A stretch of DNA of 64,000 nucleotides, taken from assembly GCF_006715865.1 (NCBI RefSeq), contig NZ_VFOA01000001.1, positions 558,001 to 622,000 on the forward strand, read 5' to 3'. The notes under the pieces were generated by a model. It was not told the origin of the DNA. It searched no databases and worked only from the letters and a program-made list of their open reading frames with translations. The DNA comes from Cellulomonas sp. SLBN-39 (GTDB lineage: Bacteria > Actinomycetota > Actinomycetes > Actinomycetales > Cellulomonadaceae). The translations under genes and the position numbers were made by a program. Below, one piece after another: positions 9,155 through 17,017 of the stretch; the first letter of the stretch is position 1; each line of letters begins with the position of its first letter.

Positions 9155-10296
9155 GCGCCGGCGCACCGGCGGGCGGTGCGAGCGGCACGGGCGGGCGGGT
9201 CGGGGTCGACGCGCACGTGCTCGACGGCAAGTTCCAGGGTTCACGCACCTGGGTGCTGGAGATCCTGCGCCGCGCCCCCGCCCTGGCCCCGGACCTGACC
9301 TTCGTCGTCTACACGGGCGACCCCGTGGCGGCGGCGGCCCTGCTCGGCCCGGCGCCGAACGTCGAGCACCGGCTGCTGCCGCCGCAGGGCGCGGTCGTCC
9401 GCAACCTGGCCTTCTGGCCGGCGGCCGTGCGCGACGACCGGCTCGACGTGCTGGTGACGCAGTACTTCAGCCCTCCGCGCCACCCGCGCCGCCAGCTCGT
9501 GGTCGTGCACGACGTGCTGTTCCACACCCATCCCGAGTTCTTCGACGTGCGCACCCGCTGGCGCAACAGGCTGCTCGTCGGGTGGTCGGCGCGACGCGCG
9601 GGGACCGTGGCGACCGTGTCGGAGTACTCGCGCCGCGAGATCGCCCGCGCGTACGGACGCGACGAGGACGACGTGCTGCTGGTGCGCAACGGCGCGGACG
9701 TCTCGGCGGCGACGGGGACGGGCACCCTCCCGGCGGCCGTCCCCGCGGGGACGCGGTACGCCCTGATGGTGGGCCGGCTCGAGCCCCGCAAGAACCTGCG
9801 CCTGGCCCTGGACGCCCTGGCGCTGGTCGACGACCCCGACGTGCGGCTCGTCGTGGTGGGTCGCGACGACTTCGAGGACCCGCAGACCCTGGCGCGCCTC
9901 GCGGCCGAGCCGCGGGCGGTGCACCTGCAGGACGTGCCGCAGGACGCGCTGTGGGAGCTGTACCGCCGGGCGACCGTGCTGGCCTTCCCCTCGCTGGGCG
10001 AGGGCTGGGGGATCCCCGTGCTGGAGGCGCTGGCGGCGGGCACGCCCGTGATCGCGTCGGACGCGACGGCGATCCCGGAGGCCGGCGGCGACGTCTGCTC
10101 GTACGTGGACCCGACGGCCCCCGGCGCCGCCGAGGCTCTCGCGGCGCGGCTGCGCGAGGCGTTCGAGGGGCGCCTCCCGTTCGACCCGGAGGCCGCCCGG
10201 CGCCACGTCGGACGGTTCACATGGGACGATTCTGCTGTGACCTTCGTCACATCAGCGCGAGTCGCACTGGAACGTGCCGGTAGTCACACTCGATAG
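9151..10296 (+). CDS. Glycosyltransferase family 4
   Basis: The 381-residue product is a GT-B group 1 glycosyltransferase. It shows VGVDAHVLDGKFQGSRTW at the N-terminus, the hinge ALMVGRLEPRKNLRLALDAL, and the donor motif FPSLGEGWGIPVLEALAAGTPVIAS with the conserved Glu pair. The start is the GTG coupled to the upstream GT2 stop (GTGA overlap). The final 25 codons are odd: GAT, TCT, GCT, ACA, TCA, GCA, GGT, AGT, ACT and a TAG stop, all rare elsewhere in the window. This suggests that a regulatory sequence for the next gene overlaps the 3' end. Confidence 0.9.
   Translation: MSAGAPAGGASGTGGRVGVDAHVLDGKFQGSRTWVLEILRRAPALAPDLTFVVYTGDPVAAAALLGPAPNVEHRLLPPQGAVVRNLAFWPAAVRDDRLDVLVTQYFSPPRHPRRQLVVVHDVLFHTHPEFFDVRTRWRNRLLVGWSARRAGTVATVSEYSRREIARAYGRDEDDVLLVRNGADVSAATGTGTLPAAVPAGTRYALMVGRLEPRKNLRLALDALALVDDPDVRLVVVGRDDFEDPQTLARLAAEPRAVHLQDVPQDALWELYRRATVLAFPSLGEGWGIPVLEALAAGTPVIASDATAIPEAGGDVCSYVDPTAPGAAEALAARLREAFEGRLPFDPEAARRHVGRFTWDDSAVTFVTSARVALERAGSHTR
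10236..10251 (+). promoter_or_regulatory. Exact CRP/GlxR-type palindrome TGTGA-N6-TCACA
   Basis: TGTGACCTTCGTCACA matches the consensus of cAMP-receptor-type regulators at all ten fixed bases. It lies in the codon-anomalous end of the GT4 gene, 280 bp before the first beta-helix gene. Confidence 0.45.
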
Positions 10297-10371
10297 TCAC
10301 CCGAATGGCGGTGCTGGTCACCGGTAGGCCCCCCGATCGGGGTGCGGGCTTTGACCGATTCGTTTCACCCG

Positions 10372-10396
10372 CCTGTCGGACGTTCGTCCAGACAGG
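10372..10396 (+). promoter_or_regulatory. 25-bp dyad upstream of the first beta-helix gene
   Basis: CCTGTC-GGACG-TT-CGTCC-A-GACAGG is a near-perfect inverted repeat 136 bp before the ATG at 10532. It could be an operator or an RNA hairpin in the leader. The adjacent TTTCACCCG recurs before other surface genes here. Confidence 0.4.
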
Positions 10397-10531
10397 TCCC
10401 CGAAGGTCCCGTTAACGACCTCCCCCTTCCAGCCGAATGGCTCCTCGTCGGGCCGCTCCCAGGCTCGACGGCGCTAGACCGGATCACCCCCGCGGTCCGG
10501 ACGGCGCCCACCCGCCTGAAGGAGCCCGACC

Positions 10532-12139
10532 ATGTCCGCTGCGCCCCACAGCGCCTCGTTCGCCCGCCGCGCCCTCGCCGTCACCGCCGCGTCCGCGCTC
10601 GGCACCACCCTCCTGCTGACCCTCCCGGCCCAGGCCGCGACCGAGCCCGGCTACGTCAGCCAGGCCCAGTCCGCCGCCGCGCTCCCGCCGGTGGCCGTGG
10701 ACGCGTTCGGGCGCACCACGACGGGCGGCTGGGGCAGCGCGACGACGGGTGGCGCGTGGACGACGACCGGTGGCACGGCGACCGACTTCTCCGTCGCCGG
10801 GGGCGTCGCGGCCATGAAGGTCCGCGGCGCCGGGTGGCACCTGGGTGCGCAGCTGGCGGGCGCCAGCACCTCCGAGGCGGAGGTGCAGGCCCAGGTCGGC
10901 CTCGACAAGCTGCCGTCCGCCGGCAGCGTCGACCTCGACGTCACGGGCCGCGCCGTGGACGCGTCGAAGGGCTACAAGCTCCGCACCAAGGTGATGGCCG
11001 ACGGGTCGGTGCGGCTCTCGCTCGTGGCGGCCGGCGCCACGACCACCACGATCGCCAGCCAGACGACGACGGGCCTGCGCCTGGCCCCCGGCGGCCAGCT
11101 CGAGGTGCGCCTGCAGGTGACCGGCACCAGCCCGACCGCGCTGCAGGCCAAGGCGTGGCCGGTCGGCACCGCCGAGCCCGCCGCCTGGAACCTCGCCGTG
11201 AGCGACTCCACCACGGGCCTGCAGGTGCCCGGCGGCCTGGCGCTGTCGACGTACACGTCGGGCTCCGCGACCAACGTGCCGATCACCTCGCGGTTCTCCG
11301 ACGTGTGGGTCGGCACCGCGCCCGCCGAGGCCGTCGCCCCCGGGGTCATGGCGAGCACCGCCGAGGCGTACGGCCCGACCGAGCTCACCACGGGCACGCC
11401 GGTCGGCACGCGCCTGACGGTCCACCAGGGCAACCTGACGCTGAGCACGCCCGGCCAGGTCGTGAGCGGCCTCGACGTCCGCGGCTTCGTCCGGGTGACG
11501 GCGCCGAACGTCACGATCAAGAACTCGATCATCCGAGGCGCGGCGACGTCCACCCAGACCGCGCTCATCACCAACACCACGGTCGGCGCGTCGGTGAAGG
11601 TGGTCGACACCGAGCTGTACAACTCCGCCCCCGGCCCCTGGGTCGACGGCCTGCGCGGCTCGAACTTCACGCTCACCCGGGTCAACGTGCACGACGTCAT
11701 CGACATGGCGCACGTCTACGGCGACAACGTCGTGATCGAGGACTCGTACCTGCACGACAACCTGCACTACGAGGTCGACCCCGCGCAGAACAACACCCCG
11801 AGCCACGACGACAGCATCCAGATCCAGAAGGGCACGAACATCAAGATCACGGGCAACCGGATCGAGGGCGCCTTCAACACGGGCATCCAGTTCACCCAGG
11901 ACCAGGGCATCGTCTCCAACGTCACGGTCGACCAGAACTACCTCGACGGCGGCGGCTGCACGATCAACCTGGCGGAGAAGGGCAAGGGCCCGTTCCAGGG
12001 GATCACGATCACGAACAACACGTTCGGGCGCACCACCAAGCACTACAACTGCGCGATCATCTCGCCCACCACGACGAAGCCGGTCACGGCGAACAACTAC
12101 TTCGTCGACGGTGTGGTCGCCACCGTCCGCAAGGGCTGA
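10532..12139 (+). CDS. Secreted right-handed parallel beta-helix protein
   Basis: The 535-residue protein has a signal peptide (residues 1-31, ending QAATEP), a LamG-like beta-sandwich (about 45-265: DAFGRTTTGGWGSATTGG, AEVQAQVGLDKL) and a C-terminal beta-helix (about 285-535) with repeated short turns (VTIKNSIIRG, VVIEDSYLHDNLHYE, IKITGNRIEGAFNTGIQF). HDDSIQIQ and DGGGCTINLAEKGKG are nearly identical in the neighbouring protein at 12491. The fold is that of pectate-lyase-like polysaccharide enzymes, but no lyase active site is evident. The ATG follows GAAGGAG. Binding or trimming of the polysaccharide made by the upstream cluster is inferred. Confidence 0.85.
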   Translation: MSAAPHSASFARRALAVTAASALGTTLLLTLPAQAATEPGYVSQAQSAAALPPVAVDAFGRTTTGGWGSATTGGAWTTTGGTATDFSVAGGVAAMKVRGAGWHLGAQLAGASTSEAEVQAQVGLDKLPSAGSVDLDVTGRAVDASKGYKLRTKVMADGSVRLSLVAAGATTTTIASQTTTGLRLAPGGQLEVRLQVTGTSPTALQAKAWPVGTAEPAAWNLAVSDSTTGLQVPGGLALSTYTSGSATNVPITSRFSDVWVGTAPAEAVAPGVMASTAEAYGPTELTTGTPVGTRLTVHQGNLTLSTPGQVVSGLDVRGFVRVTAPNVTIKNSIIRGAATSTQTALITNTTVGASVKVVDTELYNSAPGPWVDGLRGSNFTLTRVNVHDVIDMAHVYGDNVVIEDSYLHDNLHYEVDPAQNNTPSHDDSIQIQKGTNIKITGNRIEGAFNTGIQFTQDQGIVSNVTVDQNYLDGGGCTINLAEKGKGPFQGITITNNTFGRTTKHYNCAIISPTTTKPVTANNYFVDGVVATVRKG

Positions 12140-12158
12140 CCACCACGCAGCAGCACCC

Positions 12159-12188
12159 GAGCCCGCCCCTCGCACGAGGGGCGGGCTC
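12159..12188 (+). terminator. Strong hairpin terminator after the first beta-helix gene
   Basis: A 14-bp perfect stem (12159-12172 with 12175-12188) begins 20 bases after the stop codon. It is GC-only apart from the outer base pairs. Confidence 0.75.
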
Positions 12189-12490
12189 GCGCGCGCCCGG
12201 GGCCGGCCCCCCGCGGGCGCGGTTTTGTCTCACGATGCGGACAGGGTGAACGAGGGTCTTCCCGCAGGTCACGAACCGGTAACGGCGCGTCCAGGTGGCG
12301 TCCACGGCGACGGCGGTAGGCCGAACGGGTGTTCCTTCCTATGCTCCAACCAGCGCGGCGAGCCCGGTCCTCCCCACGTGTCCACGACGCACCCGGGCTC
12401 CTCGGGCCCGGTGGCGCTCACACGCAGGACGCCTGCAGGCACCTCCGGATCGCCGCACGACGCCCTGGCCCCCACCCTTGGAGACCGCCC
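12189..12490 (+). other. Intergenic region before the second beta-helix gene
   Basis: No gene is supported in this stretch. It holds a reversed copy of the TTCACCC...TGTC motif (12233-12252 on the minus strand), the direct-repeat box at 12267-12285 and a GGAG ribosome site at 12480-12483. Confidence 0.5.
12267..12285 (+). promoter_or_regulatory. MtrA-like direct-repeat box (GGTCACG-N5-GTAACGG)
   Basis: Two half-sites, GTCACG and GTAACG, repeat with an 11-bp period 207 bp before the GTG at 12491. The same 19-bp pattern in the same orientation precedes both G5-domain hydrolase genes in this window. Spacing and half-site resemble MtrA sites described in other actinobacteria. Confidence 0.55.
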
Positions 12491-14725
12491 GTGCGAGGAC
12501 GACCCGCCACGACAGCCCGCCGCCCGCGACGCACCCGCCACGCCCACCGCTCCGGCAACCCCGGACGTCGGACCGCGGCCGCGCTCGCCACCACCGCCGG
12601 CCTCGTCGTCGCGCTCGTCGTCGCGGTGATCGCCCCCGCGTCGTCCACCCCCGCCCCCGCGTACCGCCCGCTCTCGCCCGCCCGGGTGCTGACCGGGACC
12701 ACGCTCGAGGCGGGCGGCTCCGCCACCGTGACGCTGCCGTCCGTCCCGGCGGGCGCCACCTCCGCCACGCTCCAGGTCACCACCGGCCAGACCACCGCGC
12801 GGAGCACCGCCGTCACGGTCTGCCCCGCGGACGAGGCCACGTGCTCCGGCCCGACGGCCCTCACCGTGCCCGCGGGCGAGCCGGGGTCCGCCACGGTCAC
12901 CGTCCCCGTGTCCCAGGGCCGCCCGACCGTCGTCGTGCGCGCCAGCGCCGCCGCACGCGTGTTCGTCGACCTGCACGGCTACGGCGTCGACGCCACGCAG
13001 TCGCCCGCCGCCACGGACTCCCTCTACGTGCCCGTCGACCCGCGGCGCGCCGTCGAGACGACGCTCGCGGGCCGCGGCTCGACGACCGTCACGATCCCCG
13101 GCGCCCCTGCGGGTGCCACCGCCGTCGCCGTGCGGCTGTCGTCCACCGCGGCGAGCAGCGAGTCCTCGTACGTCGCGGTGTGCCCCGCCGACCAGGCCGC
13201 GGCGGGCTGCGCGACCACGTCGACGCTCAACCCGCTGCCCGGCCGGGCCCGGCAGGCCTCGACGGTCGTGCGCCTGTCACCCGGTGCGCGCCTGCAGCTG
13301 TTCAACCTGCAGGGCACCCACGACGTCGCGCTCGACGTCGACGGTTTCTGGGTTCCCGCGACCGCGGGGGCGGCCGGCGGCACGCTCGAGACGCTGGACT
13401 CCCCCGAGACGCTCGCCGACACCGTCGTGCGGTCCGGGGCCACCGCGACGCTCACGCTCGACGACGTGCCGACCGACGCGACGGCCGTGCAGGTGCGGCT
13501 GCGCGCGACGGGAGCGTGGCGGCCCACGACCGTCGCCGCCTGCCCGGGGGTCACGGCCTCCGACGGCTGCCGGGAGACGTCGTTCCTCGTCGCGTCGCCG
13601 GACGTGCCGGCGCTCAACCAGGCGCTGATCCCGCTCGTGGGCGACGAGCAGCACGCGATCACGCTGACGTCGTCGTCGGCGAGCGTGCGCCTGACGCCGG
13701 AGATCGTCGGCTGGGTCGTCGGCACCGGCGGCGCCACCGTCGCACCGCCGACGCGGACGGCGACGCCCACCCCGACGGCCAGCGCCACGCCGAAGCCGAC
13801 GCCGACGCCGACGGCCAGCGCCACGCCGAAGCCGTCCCCGACGCCGACCGTGACGCCCACGCCGAAGCCGACGCCGACCGCGTCCCCCACGCCGAAGCCG
13901 ACCGCCGCCCCGACGCCGGCGCCCACCGCCGCCCCGGCACCCGGCGCCGTCAAGCCCGGGCCGGGCAACACGGGCGTGCCGGCCGGGACCAAGCTGACCG
14001 TGCACCAGGGAGACCTCACGCTCAGCACACCCGGGCAGGTCGTCGAGGGGCTGGACGTGCGCGGGTTCGTCAAGGTCACCGCGCCGGGCGTGACGATCCG
14101 CAAGTCGATCGTCCGCGGCACGGCGACGACGATCCAGCGGTCCCTGGTCTCGACGTCGGCGGGTGCCAGCGTCACGGTCGAGGACAGCGAGCTGTACGCC
14201 CAGAGCCCCTCCGCGCACATCGACGGGTTCCGCGGCCAGGACATCACGGTCCGCCGCAGCAACATCCACCACGTCATCGACCACTTCCACCTCACCGGTG
14301 GCAACGTCACGGTCGAGTCCTCGTGGCTGCACGACAACCTGCACTACGAGAACGACCCGCTGCAGGGCGGGACCCCGAGCCACGACGACAGCATCCAGAT
14401 CCAGGTGGGGTCGAACATCCGGATCACCGGCAACACGATCGAGGACGCCACGAACAGCGGCATCCAGTTCACGCAGGACCGCGGCACCGTCTCCGACGTC
14501 CGCATCACCAAGAACTGGCTCGACGGCGGCGGGTGCACGGTCAACCTGGCCGAGAAGGGCAAGGGCGCGTTCCAGGGCGTCGTCATCACCGACAACGTGT
14601 TCGGGCGCGACACCCGGGTCGCGAACTGCGCGATCATCGCCCCGAGCACCACGATGGCGGTCATGACGACGGCGCGGAACACGTTCACCGACGGCACCGC
14701 GGTGAAGGTCTCCCGCGGGGACTGA
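12491..14725 (+). CDS. Secreted modular protein: beta-sandwich repeats, Pro/Thr linker, beta-helix
   Basis: The frame is open from 12329, but the GTG at 12491, seven bases after a GGAG site, starts a sensible basic signal-anchor (hydrophobic stretch at residues about 30-50), giving 744 residues. Three beta-sandwich units (about 55-170, 170-290, 290-410) repeat the pattern PAGAT...VCPA...VDLHGYGV and end in a WVVG turn. A Thr/Pro/Lys linker (about 418-480) leads to a C-terminal beta-helix closely similar to that of the preceding gene (LTVHQGDLTLSTPGQVV, LHDNLHYENDP, HDDSIQIQ). It is probably wall- or matrix-associated; enzymatic activity is unproven. Confidence 0.85.
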   Translation: MRGRPATTARRPRRTRHAHRSGNPGRRTAAALATTAGLVVALVVAVIAPASSTPAPAYRPLSPARVLTGTTLEAGGSATVTLPSVPAGATSATLQVTTGQTTARSTAVTVCPADEATCSGPTALTVPAGEPGSATVTVPVSQGRPTVVVRASAAARVFVDLHGYGVDATQSPAATDSLYVPVDPRRAVETTLAGRGSTTVTIPGAPAGATAVAVRLSSTAASSESSYVAVCPADQAAAGCATTSTLNPLPGRARQASTVVRLSPGARLQLFNLQGTHDVALDVDGFWVPATAGAAGGTLETLDSPETLADTVVRSGATATLTLDDVPTDATAVQVRLRATGAWRPTTVAACPGVTASDGCRETSFLVASPDVPALNQALIPLVGDEQHAITLTSSSASVRLTPEIVGWVVGTGGATVAPPTRTATPTPTASATPKPTPTPTASATPKPSPTPTVTPTPKPTPTASPTPKPTAAPTPAPTAAPAPGAVKPGPGNTGVPAGTKLTVHQGDLTLSTPGQVVEGLDVRGFVKVTAPGVTIRKSIVRGTATTIQRSLVSTSAGASVTVEDSELYAQSPSAHIDGFRGQDITVRRSNIHHVIDHFHLTGGNVTVESSWLHDNLHYENDPLQGGTPSHDDSIQIQVGSNIRITGNTIEDATNSGIQFTQDRGTVSDVRITKNWLDGGGCTVNLAEKGKGAFQGVVITDNVFGRDTRVANCAIIAPSTTMAVMTTARNTFTDGTAVKVSRGD
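13745..13935 (+). repeat. Coding tandem repeat, Thr/Pro/Lys linker
   Basis: Degenerate units reading SATPKPTPTPTA recur inside the gene at 12491. This is a flexible, possibly O-glycosylated spacer; a Pmt-family mannosyltransferase is encoded at 47073. Confidence 0.7.
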
Positions 14726-14741
14726 GACCGGGCGCCGCCAC

Positions 14742-14783
14742 GCAGCGGGGGCCCGTGACCGGTCGGTCACGGGCCCCCGCTGC
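14742..14783. terminator. Bidirectional hairpin terminator between convergent genes
   Basis: A perfect 20-bp stem (14742-14761 with 14764-14783, loop GT) lies between the beta-helix gene and pth, which converge here. Confidence 0.85.
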
Positions 14784-14802
14784 GCCTCCGCCCCCGTGGC
14801 GC

Positions 14803-15423
14803 CTACGCCTTGGTGTGGAACCGCAGCTGGGCGGCCTCGAGACCCTCGAGCAGCACGGCCTCCACGGCGTCGGCCGCACGGTCGAGCAGCCAGGGCAGGT
14901 CCTTCTTCTCGGTCGTCGAGAAGTCCTTGAGGACGAAGTCCGCCGGGTCCTGCCGCCCGGGCGGGCGGCCCACGCCGACGCGGACGCGGACGTAGTCCTT
15001 GGTGCCGAGCGCCTTGGTCGTGTCACGCAGCCCGTTGTGCCCGCCCTCGCCTCCGCCGCGCTTGAGGCGCACGACGGCGAACGGGATGTCGAGCTCGTCG
15101 TGCACCATGACGACCCGCTCGGCCGGCACGTCGTGGTAGCGCGCGAGGGCCGCCACGGGCCCGCCGGAGACGTTCATGTACGTGGTGGGCTTGGCCAGGA
15201 CCACCCGGGGACCGGGCACGCCGCCCGGAAGGGTGCCGAGCCGGGCGTCGGCGGTCGCGGCCTGCGGTCGCCGGCCGAGCAGGCCCGCGCCGCGGCTGCC
15301 GAAGGTGACGCCGCACCGCTGCGCGAGCTCGTCGAGCACCATCTGCCCGACGTTGTGCCGGTTGCCGGCGTACTGGGGGCCGGGGTTGCCGAGCCCGACG
15401 ACCAACCAGGGTCCGTCGCTCAT
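14803..15423 (-). CDS. pth: Peptidyl-tRNA hydrolase
   Basis: The 206-residue enzyme frees peptides from peptidyl-tRNA that drops off ribosomes. The N-terminal [19 protein letters not shown] contains the conserved Asn and catalytic His region. [22 protein letters not shown] and [12 protein letters not shown] carry the remaining conserved Asn, Asp and His residues. Length is normal (about 190-205). The ATG at 15423 follows GGAGGATCG. It lies downstream of rplY on the same strand, the usual actinobacterial order, with a hairpin between the two genes. Confidence 0.97.
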   Translation of the reverse strand: MSDGPWLVVGLGNPGPQYAGNRHNVGQMVLDELAQRCGVTFGSRGAGLLGRRPQAATADARLGTLPGGVPGPRVVLAKPTTYMNVSGGPVAALARYHDVPAERVVMVHDELDIPFAVVRLKRGGGEGGHNGLRDTTKALGTKDYVRVRVGVGRPPGRQDPADFVLKDFSTTEKKDLPWLLDRAADAVEAVLLEGLEAAQLRFHTKA

Positions 15424-15457
15424 CGATCCTCCGTCGGTCTGCGGGGTGTGCCCACGA

Positions 15458-15493
15458 CGACGCCCGGCACCGTGGGGACGGTACCGGGCGTCG
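15458..15493 (-). terminator. Hairpin between rplY and pth
   Basis: A 10-bp perfect outer stem (15458-15467 with 15484-15493) encloses an inner 4-bp stem and a GGGG loop. It begins 20 bases past the rplY stop and may separate or attenuate pth expression. Confidence 0.65.
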
Positions 15494-15512
15494 GGGTGGT
15501 GCGAGGTGCGGA

Positions 15513-16094
15513 TCAGGCCTCGGCGGCCGCGGCGGCCTCGGCGTCGGCGTCCACCGCGCCCTGCGGGATGCTGATCATGACGACCACGTGCTCGGGCTCG
15601 GTGACGAGCGTCGAGCCCTCGGGCAGGGTGATCTCGCCGGCCGTGACCGACGCCCCGGCCTCGAGGCCCTCGATCGAGACCTGGACCTCGGTGGGCAGCT
15701 GCGTGGCGTCGGCCTCGAGCACGAGCGTCTGCGTCTCGACGACGTGGATCGTGCCGGGCGCCGACTCGCCGACGATCGTGACGGGGATGTCGACGGAGAC
15801 CTTCTCGCCCTTGGTGACGATGAGCAGGTCGATGTGCTCGATGATCTGCCGCACGACGTCGCGCTGGACGTCCTTGGTGATCGCGAGGGTCGTCGTGCCG
15901 TCGAGCTCGATGGCGAAGAGGGCGTTGGCCTGCTTCACGGCGAGCATCGTCTCGTGGCCCGGCAGCGCGACGTGCACCGGCTGCGTGCCGTGCCCGTAGA
16001 GGACCGCGGGGATCTGGTGCGCGCGGCGCAGACGACGGGCGGCACCCTTGCCGAACTCGGTGCGGGCGGTGGCGGTGAGCTTGATCTCGGACAC
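15513..16094 (-). CDS. rplY: 50S ribosomal protein L25 / general stress protein Ctc
   Basis: The 193-residue two-domain (TL5/Ctc) protein binds 5S rRNA. The N-terminal domain has [20 protein letters not shown] and [18 protein letters not shown]. The C-terminal domain, ending near [10 protein letters not shown], is followed by an Ala/Glu tail common in actinobacteria. The start is the GTG at 16094 with GAGGAG six bases upstream; the frame stays open upstream without a better start. Gene order glmU-prs-rplY-pth is conserved. An apparent promoter at 16329-16358 would give a leader of about 228 nt. Confidence 0.95.
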   Translation of the reverse strand: MSEIKLTATARTEFGKGAARRLRRAHQIPAVLYGHGTQPVHVALPGHETMLAVKQANALFAIELDGTTTLAITKDVQRDVVRQIIEHIDLLIVTKGEKVSVDIPVTIVGESAPGTIHVVETQTLVLEADATQLPTEVQVSIEGLEAGASVTAGEITLPEGSTLVTEPEHVVVMISIPQGAVDADAEAAAAAEA

Positions 16095-16328
16095 GACAGA
16101 CTCCTCGGAGATGACGGTGGGCGCCTGATGGGTGGCGCGCGGCGTGCTGGCGGACGGGTGGGCCCCAGGGGGCGTCGGACACGCTGGTCCGGTGGCCTCG
16201 ACGCGGGACGCAGGACGGGCAGGGGCGCACGCGGAGGCACCACCCAGTCGATCACGGAGCCGGTGGGCGTCCCGGAGATGGTGCATCCAGGTCGACCGTC
16301 CGTCGTCCCTCGCCGAGGCAACCTGGTC

Positions 16329-16358
16329 ATGTTACCCGCTGCGCGCCCCGGTCCCCAA
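16329..16358 (-). promoter_or_regulatory. Sigma-70-like promoter for rplY
   Basis: On the minus strand TTGGGG (16353-16358) and TAACAT (16329-16334) are separated by 18 bp. The predicted leader to the GTG at 16094 is about 228 nt. Confidence 0.4.
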
Positions 16359-16380
16359 CCGCGGCCCTGGGGCCCCGGGG

Positions 16381-17016
16381 TCAGTCGGCCCAGGCCCAGC
16401 GTGCGGTCAGGGCGGCCCGCACCGCCTGCTCCCCCGGCTCGACCGGCATCGCGCCCGCCACCCGGGCGAACGCGGGCGCGGCGCCGCCCGACGGGTCGTC
16501 CTCGTGCACCCACAGCACCGGGCCCAGGCCGCGGCCGGCGAGGTGCGCGAGGTGCTCGGCGCTCGCCCGCGCGTCCTGCCACGCGAGCTCGCGGGCCTGC
16601 CCGCGCGCCGGGCCCGGGTCGGCCACGACCAGCCGCAGCCCGCCGAGCCGGACCTCGTCTCCGCCCGCCGCGAGCGCCGCGGTGACGACGTCGCCCGCCG
16701 ACGGCACGTGGCGCAGCGTCACGACGAGGCCGAGGTGCGCGACCACGCGCAGGCGGTCCTCGACCTGCTCGGTCCACGTGGACGTGGTGCCGGTGCGCAC
16801 GTCGGCGTCGGGCACGCCCGCGGTGCGCAGCGCGGCCCGGACCGCGGCGAGCGCCGCCGTCGCGGACGACAGCGCCTGCCCGACGTCGCCGGCGCGAGCC
16901 TCGGTCGCCAGGTCGGCGACCACGACGTCGGGCGTCACGTCGACCGCGCCCGCGCCGCGCACGGTCACCCCGCCGCGCGGACCGCGGTGCTCGCGGTGCT
17001 CGTCGGCGGGGTGCAC
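16381..17016 (-). CDS. SIMPL domain (DUF541) protein
   Basis: The 211-residue protein matches the SIMPL/DUF541 fold: VTVRGAGAVDVTPDVVVADLATEARAGD at residues 17-44, then LRTAGVPDADVRTGTTSTWTEQ and RVVAHLGLVVTLRHVPSAGDVV. Family members are often periplasmic in Gram-negatives, but no signal peptide is present here. The molecular function is not known. The GTG start lies one base after the prs stop, so it is in the glmU-prs operon. Confidence 0.8.
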   Translation of the reverse strand: MHPADEHREHRGPRGGVTVRGAGAVDVTPDVVVADLATEARAGDVGQALSSATAALAAVRAALRTAGVPDADVRTGTTSTWTEQVEDRLRVVAHLGLVVTLRHVPSAGDVVTAALAAGGDEVRLGGLRLVVADPGPARGQARELAWQDARASAEHLAHLAGRGLGPVLWVHEDDPSGGAAPAFARVAGAMPVEPGEQAVRAALTARWAWAD

Positions 17017-17017
17017 G

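Noticed and set aside
13745..13935. CRISPR-like or intergenic repeat array
   Set aside because: The repeats are in frame inside a secreted protein and encode a Thr/Pro linker; there are no unique spacers.
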